64,000 nucleotides of DNA from Chania multitudinisentens RB-25 (GTDB lineage Bacteria; Pseudomonadota; Gammaproteobacteria; Enterobacterales; Enterobacteriaceae), in the NCBI RefSeq assembly GCF_000520015.2, contig NZ_CP007044.2, positions 1,798,001 through 1,862,000 of the forward strand, in the 5' to 3' direction. A program made the translations under genes and the position numbers. Shown piece by piece: positions 1-9,800 of this stretch. The notes beneath the pieces are model-generated. The model was not told where the DNA came from and did no database searches. It saw nothing but the letters and a program-made list of their open reading frames with translations. How positions within the stretch are numbered: position 1 is the first letter of the stretch; the number at the start of each line of letters is the position of its first letter.

Positions 1-1
1 G

Positions 2-535
2 ACCTGCGGTGAGTTGCGGACGTTCACCGATGAATCCCGCCTGGCCGGGGAATTTCCGATATATAACCATGACGATCTGACCAACAGTTTCCAGCCATTA
101 TTTCTGGCGATGCGCCAGGTGCTCAGCACCGTACTGACGCCGCGGGCCATCTCTATTCAACTGCATGTGCAGGCTCATGGTATCCGCGTGGCAACCATCA
201 ACGATCGTGAGCTGTTGCACAACGCTGACTTTGTGCTGGCAGTGCGTGCTCAGATCCCGCAGGAACAGCTGCGCCGCCAGTTTATTCAGCAAACGAAAAT
301 CACCACGCTGGAGAAGATACGCGAACTGGTCAGTGTACAACTGCCTGGCGTACCGCTGGTGGCTCTCTCTGCGGCGCCGCGCCAACTGCCTTACCATTCA
401 GGATACACCTACTTCATGTTGGATCTGCAAAGCCCGGCCTGGAAAGAAATCCAGCAGAGCAATGCGATTGCCTTCCACGTTTCGGGTGATTTCCCTGAAT
501 TGGATATGCAGTTCTGGGCAATCAGGAGTAGCTAA
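2..535 (+). CDS. tssK: TssK, T6SS baseplate protein (5' end missing)
   Basis: This is the C-terminal ~177 residues of TssK (ImpJ/VasE), the trimeric adaptor that links the T6SS baseplate to the TssJLM membrane complex. The frame is open from the window edge, so the N-terminus lies outside. Typical C-terminal features are an NHDDLTNSFQPLF segment near the start and a PYHSGYTYFMLD stretch followed by the terminal MQFWAIRSS. The stop shares one base with the tssL start, so the two are translationally coupled. The family call rests on these motifs and on tssL and tssH following directly, the usual order. Confidence 0.9.
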   Translation, partial: TCGELRTFTDESRLAGEFPIYNHDDLTNSFQPLFLAMRQVLSTVLTPRAISIQLHVQAHGIRVATINDRELLHNADFVLAVRAQIPQEQLRRQFIQQTKITTLEKIRELVSVQLPGVPLVALSAAPRQLPYHSGYTYFMLDLQSPAWKEIQQSNAIAFHVSGDFPELDMQFWAIRSS

Positions 536-1302
536 TGAAAATGGATGCCGTCACTGACAATATCTTGTCCCCCACACAGGAAACCGCAGCGGCCTATCGG
601 CAATATCAACTTGCCCTGCGCGGGGAAAGCCTGAATGCCATGATTGATGCGGCCACGCCGTTACTGGGCATGGTGTTGCGCCTGAAAGACATGGAAAACC
701 AGCCGCTGCCGGATCAGCTTTATCAGCAAGTGGTCACGGATATCCGCGCTATTGAACAATTCCTGCAAACCAAAGGCTATGAGCCTGGGGCGATTGTCTC
801 GTTCCGCTACGTGTTGTGTACCTTTATTGATGAAACCGCCTTAGGGCATGGCTGGAATACCCAAAACGGCTGGTTACAGCAATCTCTGCTAGTGCATTTT
901 CATAATGAAACCTGGGGCGGAGAGAAAGTGTATGTCCTGCTGGAACGTTTGATGGGAGAACCCAAGCGTTATCAGGATTTGCTGGAATTCATTTATCTCT
1001 GCTTCTGTTTGGGCTATCGCGGCCGTTACAAAGTGACGGTGCAGAACAGCGATGACTTTGAGCGTTTATTCCGCCGTTTGCATCACCAGCTGCATCAGCT
1101 GCGTGGTGAAGCGCCGCCGACTGTTCTGCATCAAAAGCAAAGCCGCCTGGGTAGCCGTTATTACTTGAGTAAGCGTTTAACCATTAAGCATCTGTTCTGG
1201 GGTGGTTTAGGCCTATTGGCAGTGATCTATCTGTTTTATGCCGTCCATCTGCACAACCAGACTCAGGATATTTTGCAGCAGCTAAACAACTTATTGAGCT
1301 AG
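535..1302 (+). CDS. tssL: TssL (DotU-type), T6SS inner-membrane protein
   Basis: TssL/DotU is an inner-membrane component that, with TssM and TssJ, forms the T6SS envelope complex. The 255-residue product has the cytoplasmic helical domain with the family-typical FIDETALGHGW and ETWGGEKVYVLLERL segments. One C-terminal membrane anchor follows at about residues 219-238 (FWGGLGLLAVIYLFYAV), with a short periplasmic tail. There is no OmpA-like peptidoglycan-binding extension, so this is the short TssL form. An AGGAG ribosome-binding site at 525 precedes ATG 535. It lies between tssK (1-nt overlap) and tssH (10-nt gap), in one operon. Confidence 0.93.
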   Translation: MKMDAVTDNILSPTQETAAAYRQYQLALRGESLNAMIDAATPLLGMVLRLKDMENQPLPDQLYQQVVTDIRAIEQFLQTKGYEPGAIVSFRYVLCTFIDETALGHGWNTQNGWLQQSLLVHFHNETWGGEKVYVLLERLMGEPKRYQDLLEFIYLCFCLGYRGRYKVTVQNSDDFERLFRRLHHQLHQLRGEAPPTVLHQKQSRLGSRYYLSKRLTIKHLFWGGLGLLAVIYLFYAVHLHNQTQDILQQLNNLLS

Positions 1303-1312
1303 GAAAGCACCG

Positions 1313-3916
1313 ATGATCCAGATTGACTTGCCCACGCTGGTAAACCGCCTTAACCCGATCGCCCGTCATGCACTGGAAGCGGCGGCGGCACATTGTGTCA
1401 GTCAGCAGGAAGCCGAAATTACCGTCTCTCAGGTGTTGCTGCACATGATCGCTACACCGCTGAGTGACGTCCGCTTAATTCTGAACCAGACCGGTATCGA
1501 TGGTGATGAACTGCGGGAATTGCTCGATCAACGTATTGTGAGCTACCAGTCAGTGACACAGGCTTATCCAAGCTTTTCCCCCTTGCTGGTGGAGTGGTTG
1601 CAGGATAGCTGGTTACTGGCATCGACAGAAATGGAGCATAGCCAGTTACGCAGCGGCGTCATGCTATTAACCCTGCTGCTCAGCCCATTACGTTACCTGA
1701 CACCGGCGGCCAGCCGGTTGTTATCGCCGGTTAACCGTGAATTACTGCGCCAGAATTTTGCTGATTGGACGGCCGACTCCGCCGAAACGCCGCAGGTAGA
1801 TAAAAACGCCGCAGCCAGTAAAACCGCCGCCATCAACGGGGAAAGCCTGCTGGCTCGCTATGCCAGCAACATGACCGAGCAGGCGCGGAATCACACCCTG
1901 GACCCGGTGCTCTGCCGCGATGAGGAGATCGATCTGATGATCGACATTCTCTGCCGCCGCCGTAAAAACAACCCGATTGTGGTTGGGGAAGCCGGGGTAG
2001 GGAAAAGCGCATTGATTGAAGGTTTGGCGCTGCGCATTGTAGAGAATCAGGTGCCAGAGAAACTGCGCAACAGCGAGCTGATGACGTTGGATTTAGGGGC
2101 GTTACAGGCCGGGGCGGCAGTCAAAGGGGAGTTTGAGAAACGCTTTAAAGGCATCATGGCGGAAATTGCTCAGTCGGCCACGCCGATCATTCTGTTTATC
2201 GACGAAGCGCATACCCTGATTGGCGCAGGGAACCAGCAGGGGGGATTAGACATCTCCAACCTGCTCAAACCGGCGCTGGCGCGCGGCGAACTGAAAACGA
2301 TCGCGGCCACTACCTGGGGCGAATATAAAAAGTATTTCGAAAAAGACGCGGCACTTTCGCGCCGTTTCCAGTTAGTTAATGTCTCTGAGCCGAGTGCCGA
2401 GGAGGCAACGGTGATCATGCGTGGCCTGCGCACCATTTATGAACAGGCTCACGGCGTGCTGATCGATGACGAAGCCTTGCAGGCTGCCGCGATCCTGAGT
2501 GACCGCTACCTTTCTGGCCGCCAACTGCCCGATAAGGCGATTGATGTGCTGGATACCGCCGCAGCGCGGGTGGCGATCAATTTAACCTCGGCACCGCGGC
2601 AGGTTTCGGCACTGAAAACAGAGCTGCAACAGCAAGCGTTGGAAATTCAAATGCTTGAACGGGAACAGCGCCTTAATTTAAGCCGCCCGGACGAGCGTTT
2701 GGCCGTGCTGAAGCAGCAGAGTGAAGAGACGGAACGGCAATTGGCGGAATTGAATGCCAGTTGGGAAAAACAGCGGCAATGGGTGCAGCAGATTATTGCA
2801 CTGCGCGCGATCCTGTTAACGCAGGAAGAAGCTGCCACGGATGAGCAAGCGGCCAGCTTGGCAGAGCTGGATAAAGAGCTGGAACAGCTGCAACACCATC
2901 AGACCTTGGTGTCTCCCCATGTGGATAAAAGCCAGATTGCGGCAGTGATCGCTGAATGGACCGGGGTGCCGTTGAATCGGCTTTCCCAGAGCGAACTGGC
3001 GGTGGTGACCGAACTCCCTACCTATCTCGGCCAGCAGATCAAAGGCCAAGAGACGGCGATCCACTGTTTACACCAGCATCTGTTGACGGCGAGGGCCGAT
3101 TTGCGCCGCCCAGGCCGCCCGATGGGCGCTTTCCTGCTGGTGGGGCCCAGCGGGGTGGGTAAAACGGAAACGGTGTTGCAGATTGCCGATCTGCTCTACG
3201 GTGGCCGCCAATATCTCACCACGATCAACATGTCTGAATTCCAAGAGAAGCATACCGTTTCCCGGCTGATTGGTTCACCACCGGGCTACGTGGGGTATGG
3301 CGAAGGAGGGGTGCTGACGGAAGCCATCCGCCAGAAACCTTATTCGGTGGTGTTGCTGGATGAAGTTGAAAAGGCGCATCCAGACGTACTGAACCTGTTC
3401 TATCAGGCTTTCGATAAAGGTGAACTGGCCGACGGTGAAGGCCGCGTGATTGACTGTAAGAATGTGGTGTTCTTTCTGACCTCCAATCTGGGGTATCAGA
3501 CTATTGTCGATTATGCCGAACAGCCGGAGCAGCTTAACGAACTGCTTTACCCTGAATTAGCCGCTTTCTTCAAACCCGCTTTGCTGGCGCGGATGGAAGT
3601 GGTGCCTTACCTGCCGCTGGGTAAAGAAACGCTGCAAACCATTATTCATGGCAAATTGAGCCGCCTGGATCATCTCCTGCGTCAGCGTTTTAACGCCGAA
3701 GTGGTGATTGAACCTGAAGTGGTTGAAGAGATCCTGCTGCGTGCCACCCGGGCGGAAAATGGGGCTCGTATGCTGGAATCGATTATCGATGGTGCGTTGT
3801 TGCCCCCGGTTTCTTTGCTGTTGTTGCAGAAAATGGCCGCTGGTACGGCGATTGGTTATATCAGGCTTGCGGCGGAGGAAAATGTGTTTACCGCGCAAGT
3901 TGAGGAGGCGATATGA
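1313..3916 (+). CDS. tssH: TssH/ClpV, T6SS sheath-disassembly AAA+ ATPase
   Basis: ClpV is the hexameric ATPase that disassembles the contracted TssB/TssC sheath for reuse. The 867-residue product has the full two-ring layout: an N-terminal Clp domain (about 1-150), the first AAA+ module with Walker A GEAGVGKS at 225-232 and Walker B FIDEAH near 297, a coiled-coil middle domain (about 440-560), and the second AAA+ module with GPSGVGKT at 611-618 and LLDEVEKAHP. Both modules look intact, so the ATPase should be functional. The start has an AGGAAAG site just upstream, and the stop overlaps the next gene by 4 nt (ATGA). Confidence 0.96.
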   Translation: MIQIDLPTLVNRLNPIARHALEAAAAHCVSQQEAEITVSQVLLHMIATPLSDVRLILNQTGIDGDELRELLDQRIVSYQSVTQAYPSFSPLLVEWLQDSWLLASTEMEHSQLRSGVMLLTLLLSPLRYLTPAASRLLSPVNRELLRQNFADWTADSAETPQVDKNAAASKTAAINGESLLARYASNMTEQARNHTLDPVLCRDEEIDLMIDILCRRRKNNPIVVGEAGVGKSALIEGLALRIVENQVPEKLRNSELMTLDLGALQAGAAVKGEFEKRFKGIMAEIAQSATPIILFIDEAHTLIGAGNQQGGLDISNLLKPALARGELKTIAATTWGEYKKYFEKDAALSRRFQLVNVSEPSAEEATVIMRGLRTIYEQAHGVLIDDEALQAAAILSDRYLSGRQLPDKAIDVLDTAAARVAINLTSAPRQVSALKTELQQQALEIQMLEREQRLNLSRPDERLAVLKQQSEETERQLAELNASWEKQRQWVQQIIALRAILLTQEEAATDEQAASLAELDKELEQLQHHQTLVSPHVDKSQIAAVIAEWTGVPLNRLSQSELAVVTELPTYLGQQIKGQETAIHCLHQHLLTARADLRRPGRPMGAFLLVGPSGVGKTETVLQIADLLYGGRQYLTTINMSEFQEKHTVSRLIGSPPGYVGYGEGGVLTEAIRQKPYSVVLLDEVEKAHPDVLNLFYQAFDKGELADGEGRVIDCKNVVFFLTSNLGYQTIVDYAEQPEQLNELLYPELAAFFKPALLARMEVVPYLPLGKETLQTIIHGKLSRLDHLLRQRFNAEVVIEPEVVEEILLRATRAENGARMLESIIDGALLPPVSLLLLQKMAAGTAIGYIRLAAEENVFTAQVEEAI

Positions 3917-4704
3917 GGCAGCGGCTGAAAAGCGTGCTTGCACTATTAGAGAATGATTCTGTTGAACAATTAATTCACTGTTTTCTGGCTATCAATCACC
4001 AGCGTCAGCGCTTCAACGCGCTGATGGTGGCGATGTTCAATGCTAATGAAGGGCGTCTTGATTGTTACCGCCAACCTGATGAAAACCGGCGTTCATCCAT
4101 AAAACTGGATGCGCATATTGAAGATATCAGCCACCCGTTGATACAGGTATTGCGCAACGGTCTGCCCGAGGTATGGGATTCCCTGTACCAAGGGGTACGC
4201 ATCGAAGATGATGATTTCCGCGGGTTTGTTCAGGAATTGCCGCTGGAGTGCGGGTTATATGCCTTGCCGTTGTTTGATGTTCACGGGCGTGCTTGCGGTG
4301 TGATTGCGGTATTTGCCGAGAATATTGCACGTTTTGCTGATACTCGCGGCATATTTGGTATTTATTGCCATATCTTTCAGCATCGCCTCAACAAGCTGCA
4401 AGAGATTGAGCAATTGAGATCGCAATTAAGCCAGATTCGTCAGGTGTTTAAATCCCAACAACAGCGTGTAAAACAGTTGGATGAGTTGCTGGTTTCTCTC
4501 AGCACCTCTGATGTGCCCGCTATGCCGGGGTTATCTCAGGACTACAGCAAAATAGATAACTTGACCGAGGCGGTAGAAGCGTTCGAATGCGCCGTTTTGA
4601 CGCAGCGTCAACGCCTGTATGGTCTGGATAAAACCCGCATCGCTGCCAGTTTGGGTATTGCGCCGCGCACCTTGGCTTACAAGTTAGCGAAATATAGGTG
4701 TTAG
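3913..4704 (+). CDS. T6SS-linked regulator: sensory-like domain plus Fis-type HTH, no AAA+ domain
   Basis: This 263-residue protein sits where many T6SS loci carry the sigma-54 activator VasH. The first ~165 residues look like a GAF-type sensory domain (LYALPLFDVHGRACGVIAVF). A short helical linker follows (QEIEQLRSQLSQIRQVFK). The last ~45 residues form a Fis-type helix-turn-helix (KTRIAASLGIAPRTLAYKL). The AAA+ domain that contacts sigma-54 in VasH is missing: there is no Walker A and no GAFTGA loop. It may bind DNA without activating sigma-54, or may antagonise such an activator; this is inference. It overlaps tssH by 4 nt. Confidence 0.7.
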   Translation: MRQRLKSVLALLENDSVEQLIHCFLAINHQRQRFNALMVAMFNANEGRLDCYRQPDENRRSSIKLDAHIEDISHPLIQVLRNGLPEVWDSLYQGVRIEDDDFRGFVQELPLECGLYALPLFDVHGRACGVIAVFAENIARFADTRGIFGIYCHIFQHRLNKLQEIEQLRSQLSQIRQVFKSQQQRVKQLDELLVSLSTSDVPAMPGLSQDYSKIDNLTEAVEAFECAVLTQRQRLYGLDKTRIAASLGIAPRTLAYKLAKYRC

Positions 4705-4706
4705 CT

Positions 4707-5375
4707 ATGAATATGTGGTTACTAATCAGTTCATTGCTGTTTTCTGGCGGCCATTCTGCTTCCCTTTGGGCCGCGGGATTCCGTGAGCCTGCGGTTGAGG
4801 CAGGAGCGACTCAGCAACTGGCATCAATGATGCGCTGCCGGAGTGAAACCTCGCCGTTGCTGCGTTTGGATTGTTATGACAATGCATTGTCTTTGCTGAC
4901 AGGGGAAACGATCAACCCGGCCAACACAGGGCCAGCCTGGCAGAGAGCCATGGAGCAGGAAAAAGGGCGTCTGGATCACTCAACGGCGTTCCTGGTGAGC
5001 GAAGGGGAAGGGGAAAACCCGATGGTGTTGCTCACTACACCCGCTATTGGTATCCCCCCTCCGCGGCCGGTGTTGATGCTGAGTTGCATCGATAATATTA
5101 CGCGTTTGCAGGTTGCCCTGGCCAGCCCGCAAAAAGAGAGTTCTGTAACCTTAACTGCCGATCATGATCGTTTTGACGTGCAGTGGTTCTTGCGTGAGAA
5201 CGGTTATCTGCTGGAGTCCAGCCGTGGCTTGGCCGGTATTGATGAAATCAAACGCCTGATGTCGGCCGAAACGCTGACGATTGCGGGCACGGCCGGCGGG
5301 TTTCCCCGGCTGACATTTAATATTTCTCAGTTGACGCAGGTGTTGAAACCGTTGCGTAACGCTTGTCATTGGTAA
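4707..5375 (+). CDS. tagO: TagO/VasI-family T6SS accessory protein
   Basis: The protein is exported, with an N-terminal hydrophobic signal (about residues 1-24). It contains the family hallmark CRSETSPLLRLDCYDNAL, a Cys-x10-Cys motif that recurs in the VasI/TagO proteins encoded in T6SS clusters, where they act as periplasmic accessory factors. The rest is a beta-rich domain. ATG 4707 is taken as the start because it begins directly at the signal peptide; a GTG 9 nt upstream is also possible. It lies 2 nt after the Fis-type regulator gene and 5 nt before tssA, so it is part of the same operon. Its exact role is unproven. Confidence 0.75.
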   Translation: MNMWLLISSLLFSGGHSASLWAAGFREPAVEAGATQQLASMMRCRSETSPLLRLDCYDNALSLLTGETINPANTGPAWQRAMEQEKGRLDHSTAFLVSEGEGENPMVLLTTPAIGIPPPRPVLMLSCIDNITRLQVALASPQKESSVTLTADHDRFDVQWFLRENGYLLESSRGLAGIDEIKRLMSAETLTIAGTAGGFPRLTFNISQLTQVLKPLRNACHW

Positions 5376-5380
5376 GGTCT

Positions 5381-6778
5381 ATGGATATCACATCGCAACA
5401 TCCTTGGCATGCCTTGTTGCTTGCCCCATTGACACCAGAACAGACCGCACTGGCATTGGCTGATGACGATCCCGAATGGGAATATATCGACAGCCAGATG
5501 GTCAAGCTGGGTTCGCTGGCGCATAGCACACTGAATATTGATGATCTGCAACAGCAAGCCATGGCGTTGTTTGCACAAAAAAGCAAAGACTTCCGCTTGA
5601 TGGTGCATCTGTTGCGTACCTTGCAACATGCGGGTGAACCGGGCGAATTGATGCTGGCTATTTCACTCTTGGCTGAATATGTACAGCATTTCTGGGCCAG
5701 CGCCTGGCCCCAGAATCCGTTGCATAAGCGGCGTTTTGCCCAACAGATCCTGAAACGTTTTGACAGTGCCAGCAGCAGTTTTAGTCAGAAAGCCAATGAG
5801 GCACAACGCGAGAGTGTGCAAGGCTTGCTGGCGCATCTGGCGCAGGTGTGGCATAGCACTGAGCCCGCGTTGGCAAAAGAGGTGGATGCATTACGCATCA
5901 GCTATGCCCGGAAGCCGGAGCGCAGGGTTGAGGTGCCCTCTCCTGCATTTAGCGAAGCAGGCTCATCAGCGCAGGCGATGACGGCAGCATCCGCACCGCG
6001 CACGGTGGCCCCCAGCCTGACCATTGATAATTCTAACGACAAGGCTTGGCGGCAAACGCTGCTGAAAATGGCGGATCTCTTGTGTGAGTTACAGCCTGAT
6101 GCTGCCATCGGTTTCCGCCTGCGCCGCCATGCGGTCTGGGGCAGTTTGACTGCGCCACCGATGGCGCAGAACGATGGCCGCACCCCTTTGGCAGCCGTTT
6201 CTGCCGATCGGACCGCAGATTACCTGGCTGGCATGGCCAGTGCGGATCTGGCTTTGTGGCAGCAGGTGGAACAGAGCCTGACGCTGGCCCCTTATTGGCT
6301 GGATGGGCATGTTCTTTCGGCACAGATTGCTATCAGGCTGGGTTATGAGCATGTAGCACGGGCTATCCGTGATGAACTCAGCGCATTTTTAGAGCGTATC
6401 CCTGCATTAAGAACCCTCTTTTTTACCGATATGACGCCATTCCTCTCCACTGAATCCGCTGATTGGCTACAGCAGGATACGGGGCATCAGGGGGGCAGTA
6501 ACACTATTGAACAGGATGAAATTTGGCAATGCTATCAACAGCAAGGACTGGAAGCTGCGTTACAGACTCTCAACCGGCAACAGCAGCAATCCGAACCCAG
6601 GGATCGCTTTTACCACCAATTGCTCAGTGCGCAGTTACTCGAAAAAGCGGGGCTAACCTCGCTGGCGCAGCAGCAGTATCACAGCTTATTGCAGGTAGGG
6701 CAGCAATTGCAGTTAAGCGAATGGGAGCCCACGTTGATCGCGTTGCTGACAGAAAAGCAACGGCAGCTCAAGCCGTGA
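5381..6778 (+). CDS. tssA: TssA, T6SS assembly protein with ImpA N-terminal domain
   Basis: TssA caps or primes the T6SS tube and sheath during assembly. The ~465-residue product starts with an ImpA_N domain (about residues 15-130, with ISLLAEYVQHFWASAWPQNP). A variable linker rich in Ala/Ser/Pro follows (about 185-220), then a helical middle and C-terminal region. ATG 5381 is chosen as the first methionine after the tagO stop, with a weak GGTAAGG-like site. Two genes here carry ImpA N-terminal domains; this one lacks the membrane helix of the VasL-like gene at 10404 and is taken as the true TssA. Confidence 0.88.
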   Translation: MDITSQHPWHALLLAPLTPEQTALALADDDPEWEYIDSQMVKLGSLAHSTLNIDDLQQQAMALFAQKSKDFRLMVHLLRTLQHAGEPGELMLAISLLAEYVQHFWASAWPQNPLHKRRFAQQILKRFDSASSSFSQKANEAQRESVQGLLAHLAQVWHSTEPALAKEVDALRISYARKPERRVEVPSPAFSEAGSSAQAMTAASAPRTVAPSLTIDNSNDKAWRQTLLKMADLLCELQPDAAIGFRLRRHAVWGSLTAPPMAQNDGRTPLAAVSADRTADYLAGMASADLALWQQVEQSLTLAPYWLDGHVLSAQIAIRLGYEHVARAIRDELSAFLERIPALRTLFFTDMTPFLSTESADWLQQDTGHQGGSNTIEQDEIWQCYQQQGLEAALQTLNRQQQQSEPRDRFYHQLLSAQLLEKAGLTSLAQQQYHSLLQVGQQLQLSEWEPTLIALLTEKQRQLKP

Positions 6779-6809
6779 TTGCCAGGGAATGGAACAGGAG
6801 TATTAATGC

Positions 6810-9800
6810 ATGAAATTGCCGTCTTTTATTCGCATAGCCAGGCCCGCCGTTCCACGCCTGAAAGCGTCTGTCCCCGTGGTATTGGCCCTGCTGGCCTGCA
6901 TGGCATTAATTTGGGTATGGGTATATGGGCCGGAATGGCAGTGGAAAGAGAACCGCCCGTTTGAAACATTATTAAGCCGTTGGCTGGTGACTGCCGTTTT
7001 CGTACTGGTGGCCGTGTGCTGGCTTAGCTTGAAAGTGGTTAGGCGCTTACAGCAATTGGAAAAACTCCATTTGCAGGCTAAAACGCAGGTTGATGACCCG
7101 GTGCTCGCGGATATTGAACAACAGGATCACTATCTGGACGCTTGGAAACGTCAGCTACAGCGCCATATGAATACGCCCGCATACCTGTATCGCTTGCCGT
7201 GGTACATGATTATCGGTGCCCGCAACAGCGGGAAAAGCACCTTAATTAAAGAAGGCTATAAGCTGACCGAAATTACGGGCCCTGAACATATCAACGTAGA
7301 AGATGCCGCAGAGCTGCGAGTGCGTTGCTGGTTGGGCGAGCAGGCGGTGATCATTGATCCGGCTGGTGAACTGATCGAACAACCGATCACGGCGATGCCG
7401 GGTAAAGCGTCACTCAATAGCCGCTTATGGCAGAGTTTACTGTCCTGGCTGGTTGAGCACCGTAAACGTCAGCCACTCAATGGCATTATTCTCACTGTCG
7501 ATCTCCATCAACTGATGACGGCGAATAAAGCCCAGCGGGAAAACTATGTTGCGGATATCCACCAGCGCTTGCAGGACGTGCGCTTGGCCATGCATAGCCA
7601 AGTGCCGCTGTATGTGGTTTTCACCAAACTGGATCTGTTGTACGGCTTTGAGGCGATGTACCAATCGCTGGATAAAGCACAGCGGGAAGCGGTGTTGGGG
7701 GTGACATTCAGCCTGGAGACGGCGGATGCTCATGCCTGGCAGAAAGAGTTGCAGCAGTTCTGGCAGCAGTGGATTACGCAGTTGAATGGCGCGATGCCGG
7801 ACATGATGCTCAATAGTGTTGATGCCGGACAACGTAGCCAATTGTTCAGCTTTACCCGCCAGATGCAGGGCTTGCAAGAGTATGTTACGCAACTGCTGGA
7901 AGGTATTCTGTACAGCAGTGAACATGCTCAGCCCTTGTTACGCGGTATTTACCTCACCTCTGCTCAGCAGCGTGGGCAAATGGATGATGTGTTTACCCAG
8001 TCTGCCGCCGTGCAGTATCACCTGGCACCACAGGCATTCCCAACCTGGCCGGTGGCCGATACCGCCCCTTATTTCACCAAAGAGCTGTTTAATCAGGTAT
8101 TGCTGGCGGAGCCGAATCTGGCGGGCGAGAACGGTATCTGGCTGCGTAATACCCGAAAACGCATGATGGTTTTCTCGGGTGTTGGCACCTTGGCGGCGCT
8201 GACCTTATGGGGCTGTTGGTATTATTACTACCAGGCCAACTACCGAGCCGGGCAAGAAGTGCTAGCCCAGGCAAAAACCTTTCTCTCGATCCCGACGCCA
8301 AAAGGGGACGATCGCTACGGCAATCTGCAACTGCCGTTGCTGAATCCTATCCGTGATGCCACGCTGGCTTACGGTGATTATCATGAAAGAAATACCTTCC
8401 TGGCGGATATGGGATTGTATCAGGGCGGGAATATCGGCCCTTATGTCGAAAGCACCTATCTGCAACTGTTGCAGCAACGCTTCGTTCCAGCGTTGATGAG
8501 TGGCCTGTTGGAACAGTTGAATGCCGCACCGAAGGGCAGCGAAGAAAAACTCGAGATTCTGCGTGTGATGCGGATGTTGGAAGATGGCAGCGGCCGCAAT
8601 ATCCCGCTGGTTGAACAATATATGAGTAACCGCTGGAGCCAGCAGTTCAACGGCCAGCGTGAGTTACAGCAGCAACTGATGAGCCACCTTGACTATGCGC
8701 TGAAGCATACTGATTGGCGGGCGGCGCGGGAAAGTGGCGATCAATATGCCATCAAGAGTTTTGTGCCTTATCTGCGGCCAATCCAGTTGGCGCAGCAGGA
8801 GTTGAGCAAGCTCTCCATTTATCAGCGTGTTTACCAGAACCTGCGGCTTAAGGCGCAAGAGATATTGCCGCCAGCGCTTGACCTGCGCGACCAGATTGGC
8901 GCCAGCTTTGACACCGTATTTTTCTCCAACAATGATCGTCTGCTGGTGCTGCCGCAATTCCTGACGCGAAACGGGTTGCAGAACTATTTTGCCAAGCAGA
9001 ATGAAGAACTGGTTGATCTGACGGTGATGGATAGCTGGGTGCTTAATCTCACCAAAAATGTTGAATACAGCGAGGCCGACCGCAAAGAGATCCAGCGCCA
9101 GGTCACTGAACAGTATATTGGTGACTATACCGCCACTTGGCGGGCAGCTATGAACAACCTGTCAGTGGGCGAGTTTGGCGATTTGCCACAGGCCATCAGC
9201 GCAATCGAACAGGTAATCAGCGGTGAACAACCTTTCCGCCGTGCGCTGCAAACGCTGAGTGATAACACGCACCAGCCGGGCATCCCTGATGCTCTGGTGG
9301 GCAAAGAACGCCAGGATTTACTGCAAAAAACCGATTACCAGTTGCTGGGGCGTATCCACCGTGAGTTTGCTCCAGAAACGGCAGTGCTGGTTGAAAACGG
9401 TGATAAAAACAGTGTGATCCAAAGTGTGTATCAAAAACTGACTGAACTGCATCGTTATCTGTTGGCGATCCAGAACTCGCCTGCCCCAGGTAAAGCAGCC
9501 TTGAAGGCGGTGCAGTTACGTCTGGATCAAAACAGCAGTGACCCGATCTTCGAAGTCCAGCAGCAGGCCAAAAACCTGCCGGAGCCACTGAATCGTTGGG
9601 TGGGTGATCTGGCAGAGCAAGCCTGGCGTGTGGTGATGATGGAAGCTATCCAATCACTGGAGGTTGAGTGGAATGATACGGTGGTAAAACAGTATCAGAC
9701 CTATCTGGCAGGCCGCTACCCGTTCGATCCCGACGCTAAACAAGATGTTCCGCTGAGCGAATTTGAACGTTTCTTCGCGCCAAAAGGCACGCTCGACGCC

